Source: Candidatus Binatus sp. (lineage in GTDB: Bacteria; Desulfobacterota; Binatia; Binatales; Binataceae). Taken from it: 48,789 bases of DNA. The stretch lies in contig NZ_DATCTO010000102.1 in NCBI RefSeq assembly GCF_036567905.1, positions 1-48,789 of the forward strand, given 5' to 3'. Position numbers and translations under genes: made by a program. This document shows positions 26,312 to 36,276 of this stretch, in pieces (the first letter of the stretch is position 1; each line of letters opens with the position of its first letter). Under the pieces are notes generated by a model. That model did not search any database. It was not told the origin of the DNA and was given only the letters and a program-made list of their open reading frames with translations.

Positions 26312-28903
26312 TCAATAATTTGGCAGAACTCCGGTGGGCGAGCCGACCAGGCCCAGTTGCTGGAACGGATTGCGTCCAAACGGACTTTGCCCATACGAGC
26401 CCAAACCGCCAAGCGTCAACTGGAACTGGAACTGTACGTCATTGGGATTGTACGAATCGGTGACTCCGAAGTCCGCCGCCCAGCAATCGCACGCCGATTT
26501 CAGCCGCACGCCATATTCGGTATACAGCGCTTGATTCGAGGTAATATCGTAGCTGGGCGCAAAGTAAACGCCCATGAAATCGAATAGTTCTGTGTACGCG
26601 GCTCCCGATATGAACTCCGCGGCGTTTTTGTTCGTCCCGGGCAAGACCGTGTCGCGTCGATTGGCGTAGTTGAATCCCAACTGGAGGAACGAGCCTTGCA
26701 GCGCCTTGCCCATAGCCATTTCAGACCCTTGGCTCGACCACGGCGGCTGATAACTCACCGCCGCGTCGGCAAACGTGACCCCGGCGTGGGGTCGCGGACT
26801 GTAGTCGACCTGCGAACTAAATGCCATAACCTCGGTCGCATAGACGTGCAACAGCGCCTCGATGTCCGACATGTCCGATCCATCGGACACTTGGTGCCCA
26901 AGGTCGTAAGCCTGCTGTATCGTCAACGAGCCGAGCTGCGAGGAATGCTCACCGTCCCGGACGATGTTTCCGGCGTGCGGCACCAACGAGTCCGCGATGG
27001 GTTCTTCGTGCGGCGGTCCACCGGTCGAATCGGCATCGGATAATCCTTCGGTCGCAGTCGTGTCGGTGGTCGTCTCCTCCGGCGGCAATCCACTGGACTT
27101 GGCGAACAGGCGCGTGGTGAACCCATAACTGAAGAGGCTGCGCGAGTTCAGACGATCGAACGAATCGAACAAGGGCATGTTGCCCTGATAAATGTTCGGC
27201 ACGTAGTAATAGTTGGCAAACGGTTCGATCGTATTTTTGAGCTTCTCGATCGACTTCCATTGGACGTCGTAAACGCGATCGAGGATCGTTGAGATTCCGG
27301 CTTTTGCATATGGGACGATTCGTGCGCTGGTGCCTTCCGCACTGAGGGAGCTCAGCGCAACGCAATTATTGAAAACGAGCTGCTGACCGCCACCGTTTGC
27401 GCAAGTGAGGTTGGGGTACTTGGGTGCGGTTCCGACTGGAATGATCTTCAGGTTATGTCCGGCAGTGTCATAGAACGCCGCTTGGGCACCTATCTCCCCG
27501 TAACCCTGGAGGTAGTCGCCCAACCGCCATGGCAGTGTAACCCGAGGATTGGCGTCCAGCCGCGCGCCATCGATCCCTTTATACCGGTAGAAGTTAACCG
27601 CCTCCGCATCGTAATCCGCGAACATAAGGTTGCCGAATAGTTCCTGGCGTCCGGTCACCGTCAGATCGGGCAGCCGCTGCAACGCGAATTGTTGCGGCTG
27701 AATCAGATCCTGATTCCAGATGCCTCCCAGCCGCACGTACGCGTCTTCGAATCGATCAAGCAACCCGAAATCCGACGGCGCATCCCGCATCGAGCTGAAG
27801 TTAGTGGCCGCAAAGCCGTGCGACAACGTCCACACATCCATCTCTCGCAGGTACAGGCTGTCGCTGACGGAAATTGTGTCGCCGTATGCGATCAGATCGT
27901 TGGTGAGATGCTCCCGCATCATCCCGATAGCCCCGTAGCGGTCCAGTGGGATGTGCGGATCGGCGATCTGCGGGTCCACCATGTCGCGCAAACGATTCGC
28001 ATCGGACCGGATCGACTCGTTGTAGAACGCGCCATCCACCCAGAAATAATCGTCCTTCCCGTTGACCAACCGATACTCGCCCAGGCCGCCGATTCGCTGC
28101 GACGTCTCGACGTCGAGCGCAACCGTCGCGTCGGAACTTTTATCAATCGCGAGATAGTACGGCTGAAGCCACTGAAATCCGCGCAGTCCCGATTCGCCCT
28201 CTCGCCCCATCAGAAGGCCGCTGTGCCGCGAAGTATCGGCCGGAAAAACAAAGTAGGGCGACGCTAGTATCGGGTAGCCGGCCACGTTGAAGGTGACGTT
28301 CTTGGCGGTGCCGGTGTGTCCCATGTTCACCACCATCTGCGCCGCGTTTATCGACCAGTCGGGCGTGCCCTTCTCGCATCCGCAGGTCGTAAAAAATCCA
28401 TCCTTCACCTCGTAGCTCTGCCCCTCGAGCTTTACGATCTGCTTGCCTTCAAGATGGTAAATATTCTTTTTCGCCAACACCTTGGCGTTGTTGAGCACCA
28501 TCGTCTCATTGGTAATGTCGATCGTCCCGTCGGTCGCCCACATTTCGATTTCCGGATCGATCAAATGGACGTGGCCGATCGCGCGGGCCTGGCGCTCACG
28601 GCGCATTACGTCGATCTCGTCGGCCTTCAGCACGCTGCCGCCCTGGCTCATGACGGCGTCGCCCTTTACCACGAAGGTGTCGGTCTTGGAGTCGTAGATC
28701 GTTTCCTGGCCGGTGACGGTGATCGGTTCTTCGCCGTGTTCGGTGCGGACCGGGGCAGGAACTGCAACCCCCTTCGAGCGCTTGGCGGGCTGGGGGGCGG
28801 CCGGCGCGTCCGCGTTGGCGCTAGCCGGTGAGAGCATCGCCGCCCACGCCAGCAAAACCGCGATCGCAATTCTTTTAAGCGCCGGCTTCAGCAAACAACC
28901 CAA
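26312..28903 (-). CDS. lptD: LPS-assembly protein LptD
   Basis: Outer-membrane beta-barrel that inserts LPS into the outer leaflet. The 863 residues have a signal sequence (IAIAVLLAWAAMLSPASA), then an OstA/LptA-like jellyroll (ITVTGQETIYDSKTDTFVVK to about residue 190), then a large barrel. The disulfide cysteines expected of LptD are visible: FTTCGCEKGTPDW after the jellyroll and SACDCWAADFGV near the C-terminus. The first start is a TTG at 28903, inside folC; a second TTG at 28894 is possible. The 29-base overlap with folC implies translational coupling. This gene is direct evidence of an LPS-bearing outer membrane. Confidence 0.92.
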   Translation of the reverse strand: MGCLLKPALKRIAIAVLLAWAAMLSPASANADAPAAPQPAKRSKGVAVPAPVRTEHGEEPITVTGQETIYDSKTDTFVVKGDAVMSQGGSVLKADEIDVMRRERQARAIGHVHLIDPEIEMWATDGTIDITNETMVLNNAKVLAKKNIYHLEGKQIVKLEGQSYEVKDGFFTTCGCEKGTPDWSINAAQMVVNMGHTGTAKNVTFNVAGYPILASPYFVFPADTSRHSGLLMGREGESGLRGFQWLQPYYLAIDKSSDATVALDVETSQRIGGLGEYRLVNGKDDYFWVDGAFYNESIRSDANRLRDMVDPQIADPHIPLDRYGAIGMMREHLTNDLIAYGDTISVSDSLYLREMDVWTLSHGFAATNFSSMRDAPSDFGLLDRFEDAYVRLGGIWNQDLIQPQQFALQRLPDLTVTGRQELFGNLMFADYDAEAVNFYRYKGIDGARLDANPRVTLPWRLGDYLQGYGEIGAQAAFYDTAGHNLKIIPVGTAPKYPNLTCANGGGQQLVFNNCVALSSLSAEGTSARIVPYAKAGISTILDRVYDVQWKSIEKLKNTIEPFANYYYVPNIYQGNMPLFDSFDRLNSRSLFSYGFTTRLFAKSSGLPPEETTTDTTATEGLSDADSTGGPPHEEPIADSLVPHAGNIVRDGEHSSQLGSLTIQQAYDLGHQVSDGSDMSDIEALLHVYATEVMAFSSQVDYSPRPHAGVTFADAAVSYQPPWSSQGSEMAMGKALQGSFLQLGFNYANRRDTVLPGTNKNAAEFISGAAYTELFDFMGVYFAPSYDITSNQALYTEYGVRLKSACDCWAADFGVTDSYNPNDVQFQFQLTLGGLGSYGQSPFGRNPFQQLGLVGSPTGVLPNY

Positions 28904-30185
28904 TTCGCCCCTCGCGGGTCAGAAAATACGGGTAAACTTCGCCGATAAGATACACCGAACCCGTGATTAGCGCCACGTCATCGGGCGCCAGTTCGGAAAT
29001 CACCCGCTCGATCGCGCGGATCGGATCGCGCTCGACGCGAGCGGGACAGTGCGCCGCGAAATGCGCCACCAGTTCCTCCGGTTCCAGCGGGCTTTTGGGC
29101 TGGGCCCGCGTCAAGGTGACGTCGCGCACGCGCCGACCCAGCATCGCGGCCATCGTGGGCCATTCCTTGGCCGACTGGCAGCCGAATATCAGGCGCGGTT
29201 TCACCCCCGGACCGAGCTCGACGCTCATCGTCTCGAGCAGCGCCGCAATACTCATCTCGTTGTGCGCGCAATCAAGGATAACCAGCGGCCGCTTCGAGAC
29301 GACGTCGAAGCGCCCCGGCCAGCATACTTCCCGGATGCCGCGGCGGATGGCGTCCTCGTCTATTCGCCAGCCCTGCGCGCGCAGCGCCTCGAGCGACGCC
29401 ACCGCAATCGCGGCGTTCTCATGCTGAAATGGACCCGCGAGTCCAATCTCGAGATCGCGGATTTCCAGTCCAAGACCGTGGTAGTCCAATCGATGCGCCG
29501 GGGCATGCGATCGGTACGAAAAATCGCGATCGATCAAACGCACGGCGCTTCGGCGCTGCGCGGCAAGCGACGTCAGCACCAGCCGCGCATCGGGGTCGCG
29601 CGCGCCAATCACGACCGGGACATCGCTTTTGATTATCCCGCCCTTCTCTCCCGCGATCGCCGCGATCGTGTGGCCGAGATATTCCATGTGGTCGAAACCA
29701 ATCGGCGTGATTACGCTCAAAATCGGCGTCACCACATTGGTCGAGTCGAGCCGCCCGCCCAGTCCCGTCTCGACCACCGCGCACTCGACGCCCGCGTCGG
29801 CGAAGTACAGGAACATCATCGCGACCGTGAACTCGAAAAACGTGAGCGCCAGCCCCGCGTGATCGTAAATCGCGCGCAGCCGCTCGATATAGTCGAGCAT
29901 TTGCGCCGCCCCAATTTCGGCGCCGGAGACTCGCGTCCGCTCCGCCAGGTTCATCAGATGCGGCTTGGTGTAGAGTCCCGTGCGGTAGCCGGCTGCGCGC
30001 AGGCAACTGTCGAGCATCGCGGCCACCGAGCCTTTGCCCTTGGTGCCCGCGATATGCACGGCGCGAATCCGGCGATGCGGATTGCCGATCAGTTCGAGCG
30101 CGGCGTCCATGCGCTCGAGCTTGTAGATCTCGCCGCGCGACTCCAGCGAATAGAGCCAGTCGATGGTCTTGGCAAGCTGGTCCAT
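28875..30185 (-). CDS. folC: Folylpolyglutamate synthase / dihydrofolate synthase
   Basis: Adds glutamate to dihydropteroate or folates in the cytoplasm. The 436-residue length is normal for FolC. The Mur-ligase-fold ATP site is IAGTKGKGSVAAML, followed by YTKPHLMNLAERTRV, VVETGLGGRLDSTN, the PIGFDHMEYLGHTIAAIAGEKGGIIK block and LDCAHNEMS. Placement after accD is the common trpA-accD-folC order of proteobacteria, but here an 82-residue orphan gene and two repeats separate accD from folC. Whether the operon continues through that interval cannot be told from sequence. Confidence 0.93.
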   Translation of the reverse strand: MDQLAKTIDWLYSLESRGEIYKLERMDAALELIGNPHRRIRAVHIAGTKGKGSVAAMLDSCLRAAGYRTGLYTKPHLMNLAERTRVSGAEIGAAQMLDYIERLRAIYDHAGLALTFFEFTVAMMFLYFADAGVECAVVETGLGGRLDSTNVVTPILSVITPIGFDHMEYLGHTIAAIAGEKGGIIKSDVPVVIGARDPDARLVLTSLAAQRRSAVRLIDRDFSYRSHAPAHRLDYHGLGLEIRDLEIGLAGPFQHENAAIAVASLEALRAQGWRIDEDAIRRGIREVCWPGRFDVVSKRPLVILDCAHNEMSIAALLETMSVELGPGVKPRLIFGCQSAKEWPTMAAMLGRRVRDVTLTRAQPKSPLEPEELVAHFAAHCPARVERDPIRAIERVISELAPDDVALITGSVYLIGEVYPYFLTREGRIGLFAEAGA

Positions 30186-30249
30186 TTCCAGCCCGGAGTT
30201 TACCGCCTGTCACTCGATGGCGGAAGATTCCGCCCACAGTCCCCTTCCC

Positions 30250-30338
30250 GTGTCATCCCGAGCGAAGCCGAGCGACCCCGAATCTTTTCCTGCGCCTCTC
30301 TGCTCGGGAGAGGCCGCGCCCGATTCTTACCTCGCCGG
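30250..30338 (+). repeat. Interspersed repeat, copy A (TCATCCCGAGCGAAGCCGAG family)
   Basis: Opens with GTGTCATCCCGAGCGAAGCC, then a CCTCTC/GAGAGG hairpin at 30295-30313 and a GC-rich end at CGCCGG. The same arrangement in the same orientation recurs at 30784-30866. Core motifs of this kind are common in intergenic repeats of GC-rich soil bacteria. No open frame is supported here. Confidence 0.75.
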
Positions 30339-30345
30339 TAGTGCG

Positions 30346-30594
30346 CTAATTTGACTTAGGTCGTCCGCCCTTCAACTCATCAGGCGTAATGTCGGGAAAC
30401 AGCCGATAAAGTTCGGTCGAAAACTCGATCGTGCCGTACATGCTCATGCCAATGAAATGGACATACTTCTTGAATTCTTCCTCCGATAAGTCGCCCATCG
30501 GAACATGACGCCGCATGTACTCGACAATGGCGTCAAGATTCAACCGAACCCCGCCCAAGAGGGAATCAATTCTAAGCGCGAAGTCTCTCTTCAT
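30346..30594 (-). CDS. Small orphan protein, 82 residues
   Basis: An acidic-basic mixed, soluble protein (MKRDFALRIDSLLGGVRLNL, then DLSEEEFKKYVHFIGMSMYG and a Lys/Arg-rich end). The ATG is preceded by GAGG at a spacing of about 7 bases. No domain, signal or membrane segment is seen. It sits alone between accD and folC on the same strand, flanked by the two copies of a GC-rich repeat, and its base composition is less GC-rich than its neighbours. I do not recognise it. It could be a recently acquired or lineage-specific gene. Confidence 0.6.
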   Translation of the reverse strand: MKRDFALRIDSLLGGVRLNLDAIVEYMRRHVPMGDLSEEEFKKYVHFIGMSMYGTIEFSTELYRLFPDITPDELKGGRPKSN

Positions 30595-30783
30595 GTGCCT
30601 GCCTCATCAAGTAGCTCAACCATTGACCATAGCCCATCCGTGACGCCAGCCGCGCGAGCGGGTGCCATTCGCAACGTCAAATTAGGACACGACCCAATCG
30701 GCGTACTTTACGGGAGACGCGGCCGGGAGCCTAGCAGCCGGCAGGTGAAGGATCTGCGGCTCCAGCAACGATTCTCTTTTTTT

Positions 30784-30866
30784 GTGTGATCCCGAGCGAA
30801 GCCGAGGGACCCCGGATTAACCTCTCCTTGTCCGAGGAGAGGTCGGCGCGATTCCTAGCGCGCCGG
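30784..30866 (+). repeat. Interspersed repeat, copy B; the rest of 30595-30903 is empty
   Basis: Starts GTGTGATCCCGAGCGAAGCC, with an 8-base hairpin CCTCTCCT/AGGAGAGG at 30821-30842, then a CGCGATTCCTAGCGCGCCGG end. It matches copy A at 30250-30338. The 300-base gap between accD and the orphan gene holds this element and, at 30726-30760, a weak GGAGCC/GGCTCC pairing near a T run. I see no gene in the remainder. Confidence 0.75.
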
Positions 30867-30903
30867 GAGAGGTTCAACACCCGCTAAGGCAACCACGCGC
30901 AAA

Positions 30904-31797
30904 TCAGGACCCTTCCCCGCCGCGCCTGCCCTTGCCCTTCGATGCGCCCGCGCCCGCACCTCGATTGCCACGCGGCTTCGTCAGCATCGCCAGGATTCGC
31001 GACAGCGTGAAGCGCATCTGATGCCGCGGGACGATCGCGTCCAGCATCCCGTGCGCCAGTAAAAACTCCGCGCGCTGAAAGTCGTCGGGAAGCTGCTGAT
31101 TGCTGGTCTGTTCGGTCACCCGCCGGCCCGCAAAACCGATCAGCGCGCCGGGCTCCGAAATATTCAAATCGCCGAGCATCGCAAACGATGCGGCCACACC
31201 GCCGGTGGTCGGATCGCACAGCACGGAAATGTAGGGCAGCCGCGCGTCGCGAAATCGCGCGATCGCGGAGGATACCTTCGCCATCTGCATCAGTGAAAGC
31301 GCGCCTTCCTGCATCCGCGCGCCCCCCGACGCAACGAACACGATCACCGGCAGCTTGCGCTCGCGCGCAATGTCGAACAGGCGCGCCAGCTTCTCGCCCA
31401 CCACCACGCCCATGCTGCCGCCCATGAATTCAAAATCCATTACCCCGATCGCCACCGGCCGATTCTCGATTTTGCCGATTCCAACCACCACCGCATCGTT
31501 GCGGCCGCTGACCGCCCGGGCCTGTTCCATCCGCGCCGGGTACGGCTTGGAATCGACGAAGCCGAGCGGATCGCCAATGGACATGTCGGCCATCAGCTCG
31601 CGCCAGGTCCCGCGATCGACGCCGAGCGAAAGCCGCTGCGCGACGGTGACGCGGAAATGATATCCGCACTTGGGACACACGTTCAGATTGCGTTCCACTT
31701 CTTTGCGAAACGCCATCTCCTTGCACGACGGGCACTTCGTCCAGATGTCGTCGGACGGCGCCGGCGCCGCGACGGTCGTCGGTTCGCGTTCAGCCAT
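30904..31797 (-). CDS. accD: Acetyl-CoA carboxylase carboxyltransferase subunit beta
   Basis: Carboxyltransferase beta subunit, pairing with AccA to make malonyl-CoA. The 297 residues begin with the four-Cys zinc ribbon (WTKCPSCKEMAF and NVCPKCGYHF). The crotonase-like core follows with FMGGSMGVVVGEKLARL, VASGGARMQEGALSLMQMAK and DPTTGGVAASFA, the oxyanion region. The C-terminus is a basic, low-complexity tail. The start overlaps the end of trpA by 8 bases, so it belongs to the trp transcription unit. Confidence 0.96.
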   Translation of the reverse strand: MAEREPTTVAAPAPSDDIWTKCPSCKEMAFRKEVERNLNVCPKCGYHFRVTVAQRLSLGVDRGTWRELMADMSIGDPLGFVDSKPYPARMEQARAVSGRNDAVVVGIGKIENRPVAIGVMDFEFMGGSMGVVVGEKLARLFDIARERKLPVIVFVASGGARMQEGALSLMQMAKVSSAIARFRDARLPYISVLCDPTTGGVAASFAMLGDLNISEPGALIGFAGRRVTEQTSNQQLPDDFQRAEFLLAHGMLDAIVPRHQMRFTLSRILAMLTKPRGNRGAGAGASKGKGRRGGEGS

Positions 31798-32641
31798 CGC
31801 AGTCCCCCAATCCGGGCGCGCGCTCGCCGCCGCGCGCCGACTTCATCGCATCCTTCATTGCGCCGACCAGTCCGCCCACCGCCGCCACCGCGTCGCCGGA
31901 CTTGATGTGCGCCTCGATCAGCAGGGAAATCGCACTGCCGACAACGACCGCATCCGCCATGGTCGCGACCTCGCCGGCCTGCGCGGGGGTCGAGATGCCG
32001 AAGCCGACGCCGATTGGCAGATCGGTGACGCTGCGCAGCTCGCGCATATGTTCTGCAATGCCGGAGTCGAGATGCGCCCGCGCGCCGGTCACTCCCGTCA
32101 CCGATACATAATAGAGAAAGCCGCTGGCCGAGCGCGCGATCGCGCGGCTCCTGTCCAGCGGCGTCGTCGGTGCGAGCAGGTAGATGATGTCGAGACCATT
32201 GGCGCGCGCGGGCCGCTTGAGCTCGCCGGCTTCCTCGGGCGGCAGATCGACCGTAAGTATCCCGTCGATTCCCGCCCGCGCCGCGTCCGCGCACAACCGC
32301 TCGCATCCGTAGTGAAAGATCGGGTTGAAGTACCCGAACAGGATAATCGGAATCTGCGTCTGGGCCCGAAGCTCGCTCACCATCGAGAGAATCGCCGCCA
32401 ACGACGCGCCCGCGCCGAGTCCGCGCGCCAGCGCGCGCTGGTTGGCAGGTCCGTCGGCCATCGGATCGGAAAACGGCACGCCCAGCTCGATCAAGTCGGC
32501 GCCGCGAGCCTCGAGTTCGAGCACCAGCCTGCGCGTGGTATCCATATCGGGGTCGCCGGCAACGATGAACGGGATTAACGCCGCCTCGCCGCGCGCGCGC
32601 AGCTCCCGAAACTTACGTTTGATTCTGCCCGCCGATGCCAT
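31790..32641 (-). CDS. trpA: Tryptophan synthase alpha chain
   Basis: Cleaves indole-3-glycerol phosphate and passes indole to TrpB. The 283-residue TIM barrel has the catalytic Glu and Asp regions (LIELGVPFSDPMADGP and GILTVDLPPEEAGEL) and the phosphate loop GFGISTPAQAGEV. It starts 4 bases after trpB and overlaps accD by 8 bases. The C-terminal 20 residues are basic and longer than usual. Confidence 0.96.
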   Translation of the reverse strand: MASAGRIKRKFRELRARGEAALIPFIVAGDPDMDTTRRLVLELEARGADLIELGVPFSDPMADGPANQRALARGLGAGASLAAILSMVSELRAQTQIPIILFGYFNPIFHYGCERLCADAARAGIDGILTVDLPPEEAGELKRPARANGLDIIYLLAPTTPLDRSRAIARSASGFLYYVSVTGVTGARAHLDSGIAEHMRELRSVTDLPIGVGFGISTPAQAGEVATMADAVVVGSAISLLIEAHIKSGDAVAAVGGLVGAMKDAMKSARGGERAPGLGDCDG

Positions 32642-32645
32642 AATC

Positions 32646-33839
32646 CTACACCGTCACCCCGAACGCCTTGGCGACCGTCTGCATGTCCTTGTCGCCGCGC
32701 CCCGACAGATTCACGATCATGATTTGTTCCTTCGCCAGTTGCGGCGCCAGCTTGATTGCGTGCGCCACCGCATGAGCGCTCTCGAGCGCCGGAATGATTC
32801 CCTCGGTCTCCGACAGCGTCTTCAGAGCGTCGAGCGCCTCGGCGTCGGTAACCGAAGTGTATTCGGCGCGGCCCACATCCTTCAGCCACGAATGCTCGGG
32901 CCCGACGCCCGGATAGTCCAGTCCGGCGGCGATCGAATGCGTCTCGCGAATCTGTCCGAGCTCGTCCTGCAGCAGGTAAGTCTTGTTGCCGTGCAGAACG
33001 CCGACGCTGCCCGTCGTGATCGTGGCCGCATGATGCGGTCCGCTGATGCCCAGCCCGGCAGCCTCGACCCCGATCATCCGCACAGCCTTGTCTTTGATGA
33101 ACGGATAGAAAAGTCCAATCGCGTTCGAGCCGCCGTTGACGCACGCGACCAGCACGTCGGGCATACGCCCTTCGTGTTTGAGAATCTGGCGGCGCGCTTC
33201 ACGCCCGATGACCGACTGGAAGTCACGCACGATCATCGGGTACGGATGCGGTCCCGCGGTGGTGCCGATCAGATAGTAAGTGTTGCGCACCGTCGCGATC
33301 CAATCGCGCAACGCCTCGTTCATCGCGTCCTTCAGGCTCTTGCTGCCGCCCTCGACGGGAGTGACCTTCGCGCCGAGCAGTTTCATCCGAAAGACGTTCA
33401 GCGATTGACGCTCGACGTCGATCGAACCCATGAAGACTTCGCATTCGCGGCGAAACAGCGCCGCCATCGTCGCGGTGGCGACGCCGTGCTGTCCCGCGCC
33501 GGTCTCGGCGGAGATGCGCGACTTGTTCATGCGCACCGCCAGCAGAGCCTGTCCCAGAGTGTTGTTCACCTTGTGCGCGCCGGTGTGGCAAAGGTCCTCG
33601 CGCTTCAAATAAATTTTCGCGCCGCCGAGCCGCGCCGTGAGATTCTCGCACAAGTAGAGCGGCGTCGGGCGTCCCACGAACTCCCGTGAGCGCTGCTCCA
33701 GCTCGTCGCGGAATTTTGGATCGCGGCGCGCCTGCTTGTAGGCGCTCTCGAGCTCGAACAGCGCCGGCATCAGGGTTTCCGCAACGTACTTTCCGCCGAA
33801 CTGACCGAAATGGCCGCGGCTATCGGGAACGTTTTGCAT
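32646..33839 (-). CDS. trpB: Tryptophan synthase beta chain
   Basis: PLP enzyme that condenses indole with serine. At 397 residues it is a standard TrpB1 type, with [19 protein letters not shown] at the N-terminus, the PLP Lys in [19 protein letters not shown] and the glycine-rich phosphate site [12 protein letters not shown]. Its first 20 bases overlap the end of trpF. The preserved 1-to-1 order with trpA is as expected for a functional alpha2beta2 complex. Confidence 0.97.
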   Translation of the reverse strand: MQNVPDSRGHFGQFGGKYVAETLMPALFELESAYKQARRDPKFRDELEQRSREFVGRPTPLYLCENLTARLGGAKIYLKREDLCHTGAHKVNNTLGQALLAVRMNKSRISAETGAGQHGVATATMAALFRRECEVFMGSIDVERQSLNVFRMKLLGAKVTPVEGGSKSLKDAMNEALRDWIATVRNTYYLIGTTAGPHPYPMIVRDFQSVIGREARRQILKHEGRMPDVLVACVNGGSNAIGLFYPFIKDKAVRMIGVEAAGLGISGPHHAATITTGSVGVLHGNKTYLLQDELGQIRETHSIAAGLDYPGVGPEHSWLKDVGRAEYTSVTDAEALDALKTLSETEGIIPALESAHAVAHAIKLAPQLAKEQIMIVNLSGRGDKDMQTVAKAFGVTV

Positions 33840-34428
33840 TTTTTACGAAGCTCCTCAGTTTATCGTGGTCTTTTACGCCCGGCGACGATTCGACGCCGCT
33901 GGCGCAATCGACCGCGTAAGGGCCGAGTGCGGCCACCTCGGCGACGTTGTCGGGATTCAATCCGCCGGCGACAAACGCGCGGCTCAAGTCCAGCCGGCGA
34001 AGCTGATCCAGCGGGAGACGGCTTCCAGAGCCGCCGCGGAGCTTTGCATCGAAGGCGTCGAACAGCACGTAGTCCGCGCGGCGCGGCGTCGCGCCCGGCA
34101 TTTCGCCCGGCTTCAGCCGGTTTGTGACAATCGACGGAACCGGCCAACCCGCGAGCGCCGCGCCGTCCTCGTCGCCGGAGAACTGGATCATGTCGAGCGA
34201 CGCGGCGCGCAATCGGTCATCTATGTAGGCGCGCTCGGCGTTAACGAACACTCCGATCACCGCGGCGCGGGAGCCAATCGCCGCATGAATCTCCCGGGCG
34301 CGATCGACCGCGACGTAACGCGGACTTTTCGCGTAGAAATTGAGACCGATCATGTCGGCGCCGGCGGCAATTGCCGCGTGCGCGTCTTCGATGCGCGTTA
34401 TGCCGCAAATTTTCACGCGAACCGTCAT
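33820..34428 (-). CDS. trpF: Phosphoribosylanthranilate isomerase
   Basis: Amadori isomerase, third step after anthranilate. 202 residues counted from ATG 34428, which starts [11 protein letters not shown], the signature with the catalytic Cys. The ATG sits one base from the trpC stop codon and behind GGAAG. The frame remains open upstream to 34461, but only within trp[15 protein letters not shown] and [14 protein letters not shown] carry the catalytic Asp and the phosphate-binding loop. Confidence 0.95.
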   Translation of the reverse strand: MTVRVKICGITRIEDAHAAIAAGADMIGLNFYAKSPRYVAVDRAREIHAAIGSRAAVIGVFVNAERAYIDDRLRAASLDMIQFSGDEDGAALAGWPVPSIVTNRLKPGEMPGATPRRADYVLFDAFDAKLRGGSGSRLPLDQLRRLDLSRAFVAGGLNPDNVAEVAALGPYAVDCASGVESSPGVKDHDKLRSFVKNAKRSR

Positions 34429-34429
34429 C

Positions 34430-35230
34430 TTACTTCCGCGCCGGCGCCCCCCGAAATGCATTCATCAGCTCGACGAGTTTCGCACCCGGCTTAGCGCCTC
34501 TCAGCAGGCTCTCGCCGATCAGAAACGCGCGCGCGCCCGCCGCGTCGAGCCGCCGAATATCGCCGGGCGAATCGATTCCACTTTCGGTCACGATCACCGC
34601 GTCGCCGCTATAGCCCGCCAGCAGGCGCTCGGTCACCGCGATATCGGTCACAAAAGTATGCAGGTCGCGGTTGTTGATACCTACCAGCCCCGAGCCGATT
34701 TTCTCCGCGAGCGCGAACTCGCCGGGATCGTGCGACTCGACCAGCGCCGCCATCCCAAGCTCACGCGCGAGCGCCGCGATCGATCGCAGCTCTCCCTCTT
34801 TCAGCATCGCGGCGATCAGCAAAATGCAATCCGCGCCTGCCGCGCGCGCTTCGTACACCTGGTACGGCTCGAAGATGAAGTCTTTGCGCAACAGCGGGAC
34901 ATCCACGGCGGCGCGGACCAAGCGCAGATCGTCGAGCGAGCCCTTGAAATGGACGTCGGTCAGAACGGAGATGGCAGCCGCTCCGCTGGCGACGTATTCG
35001 CGGGCGACCGTGGCTGGATCGAGTCCCGGCATAATGTCGCCCTTGGTGGGCGACGCGCGCTTGATCTCCGCGATTATCGCGGGACGCCGGGCGCGCAACG
35101 CCGCGACGAAATCGCGCGGCTTGGGCGCGCGCCCCGCCTCGGCGACGATCGCCATCGGCGACACCACTGCGCGTCGAGCGCGCACCTCGGCGCGTTTGGC
35201 GGCGTAAATGTTGTCGAGGATCGAGGTCAT
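34430..35230 (-). CDS. trpC: Indole-3-glycerol phosphate synthase
   Basis: Forms the indole ring from CdRP. The 266-residue barrel has the expected IIAEIKRASPTKG, VLTDVHFKGSLDDL, LRKDFIFEPYQVYEARAAGA and GINNRDLHTF blocks with the catalytic Lys and Glu residues. The start overlaps the trpD stop as ATGA. trpC and trpF are separate genes here, not fused as in enteric bacteria. Confidence 0.96.
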   Translation of the reverse strand: MTSILDNIYAAKRAEVRARRAVVSPMAIVAEAGRAPKPRDFVAALRARRPAIIAEIKRASPTKGDIMPGLDPATVAREYVASGAAAISVLTDVHFKGSLDDLRLVRAAVDVPLLRKDFIFEPYQVYEARAAGADCILLIAAMLKEGELRSIAALARELGMAALVESHDPGEFALAEKIGSGLVGINNRDLHTFVTDIAVTERLLAGYSGDAVIVTESGIDSPGDIRRLDAAGARAFLIGESLLRGAKPGAKLVELMNAFRGAPARK

Positions 35231-36276
35231 TGTGTTTTTCTTGGGACTTCTTTCGGGATTTCTCCGCTGCTGGCGCGACGCAGCTTGTCGAGGACTTCCA
35301 GCGCGCGGCTGGTGGCGATAATTTCGCGAGCCGCATCGACGCCTGCTTTCAGCGACGCCGCCATTTCGCCAACGTAAATTGCGGCGCCCCCGTTCAGCGC
35401 GAGCACATCTTGCGCCGGGCCCGCGCCGCCATCAAGCGCGCCGCGCAAGACCCGAACGGCGTCGTCGAGATTCCTGATCACCAGCGTGCGATGGTCGCCG
35501 CGCGACACGCCGAGGCTCTCCGGCGTGATTTCATATTCCGTCAACTCGCCATTGCGGAGTTCCGTAACATGGGTCGGACCGTCGAGCGCGATTTCGTCAA
35601 CTCCATTGTCGCCATGCACGACCATCGCGCGCCGGGTTCCGAGCGCCCTGAGTGCGTGCGCCATCGGTCTGACCAGGCTCTCCTCGGCGACGCCCAACAG
35701 ATGGAAGTGCGGACGCGCAGGGTTGCCGATCGCGCCCATCAGATTGAAGATGGTGCGAATTCCGAGCGCGCGTCTGAGCGGCGCAAGCTGCTTGAACGCG
35801 GGATGATACGCCGGCGCGAAAATGTGGCAGCATCCCGCCGCGTCCAGGCATCGTTTCAGCCCATCCGGATCGCAATCGACTTTCACGCCCATCGCCTCGA
35901 GCACGTCGGCAGTGCCGACTGTGCCGCTGATCGCTCGATTGCCATGCTTGGCGACCGGCACGCCCGCCGCCGCGGCGATCAACGCGGCGCCGGTCGAGAT
36001 GTTGAAGGTGCTGGCGCCGTCGCCGCCGGTTCCGCAGGTGTCGAGCACGTCGCCGGCGCGAAGATCGAGCGGACGCCCGCGCTTAAGCATCGCACGCACC
36101 GCGCCGGCCAGCTCATCGGCCTCGGCGCCCTTGATTTTGAGCGCCAACAAAAACGCGCCCACGACGGCGTCGTGCGCGCCGCCGTCCATGACCTCGCCGA
36201 TCGCGAGTTCAGCCTCGGCGCCGGTGAGCGAGCGCCCCTCGATGAGCGCTTGCAGCGCGCCGTGCAGTCCGCTCAT
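35227..36276 (-). CDS. trpD: Anthranilate phosphoribosyltransferase
   Basis: Attaches the PRPP ribose to anthranilate. I set the start at ATG 36276, which overlaps the trpG stop as ATGA; the frame to 36627 is only a read-through of trpG. The 349 residues contain [20 protein letters not shown], the PRPP site, then [20 protein letters not shown] and the [20 protein letters not shown] region. It is a stand-alone gene, not fused to trpG. Confidence 0.96.
   Translation of the reverse strand: MSGLHGALQALIEGRSLTGAEAELAIGEVMDGGAHDAVVGAFLLALKIKGAEADELAGAVRAMLKRGRPLDLRAGDVLDTCGTGGDGASTFNISTGAALIAAAAGVPVAKHGNRAISGTVGTADVLEAMGVKVDCDPDGLKRCLDAAGCCHIFAPAYHPAFKQLAPLRRALGIRTIFNLMGAIGNPARPHFHLLGVAEESLVRPMAHALRALGTRRAMVVHGDNGVDEIALDGPTHVTELRNGELTEYEITPESLGVSRGDHRTLVIRNLDDAVRVLRGALDGGAGPAQDVLALNGGAAIYVGEMAASLKAGVDAAREIIATSRALEVLDKLRRASSGEIPKEVPRKTQ

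Noticed and set aside
32325..33689. A 454-residue plus-strand frame opposite trpA/trpB
   Set aside because: It is a mirror of trpB codons, begins inside trpA and has no conserved motif or ribosome site.
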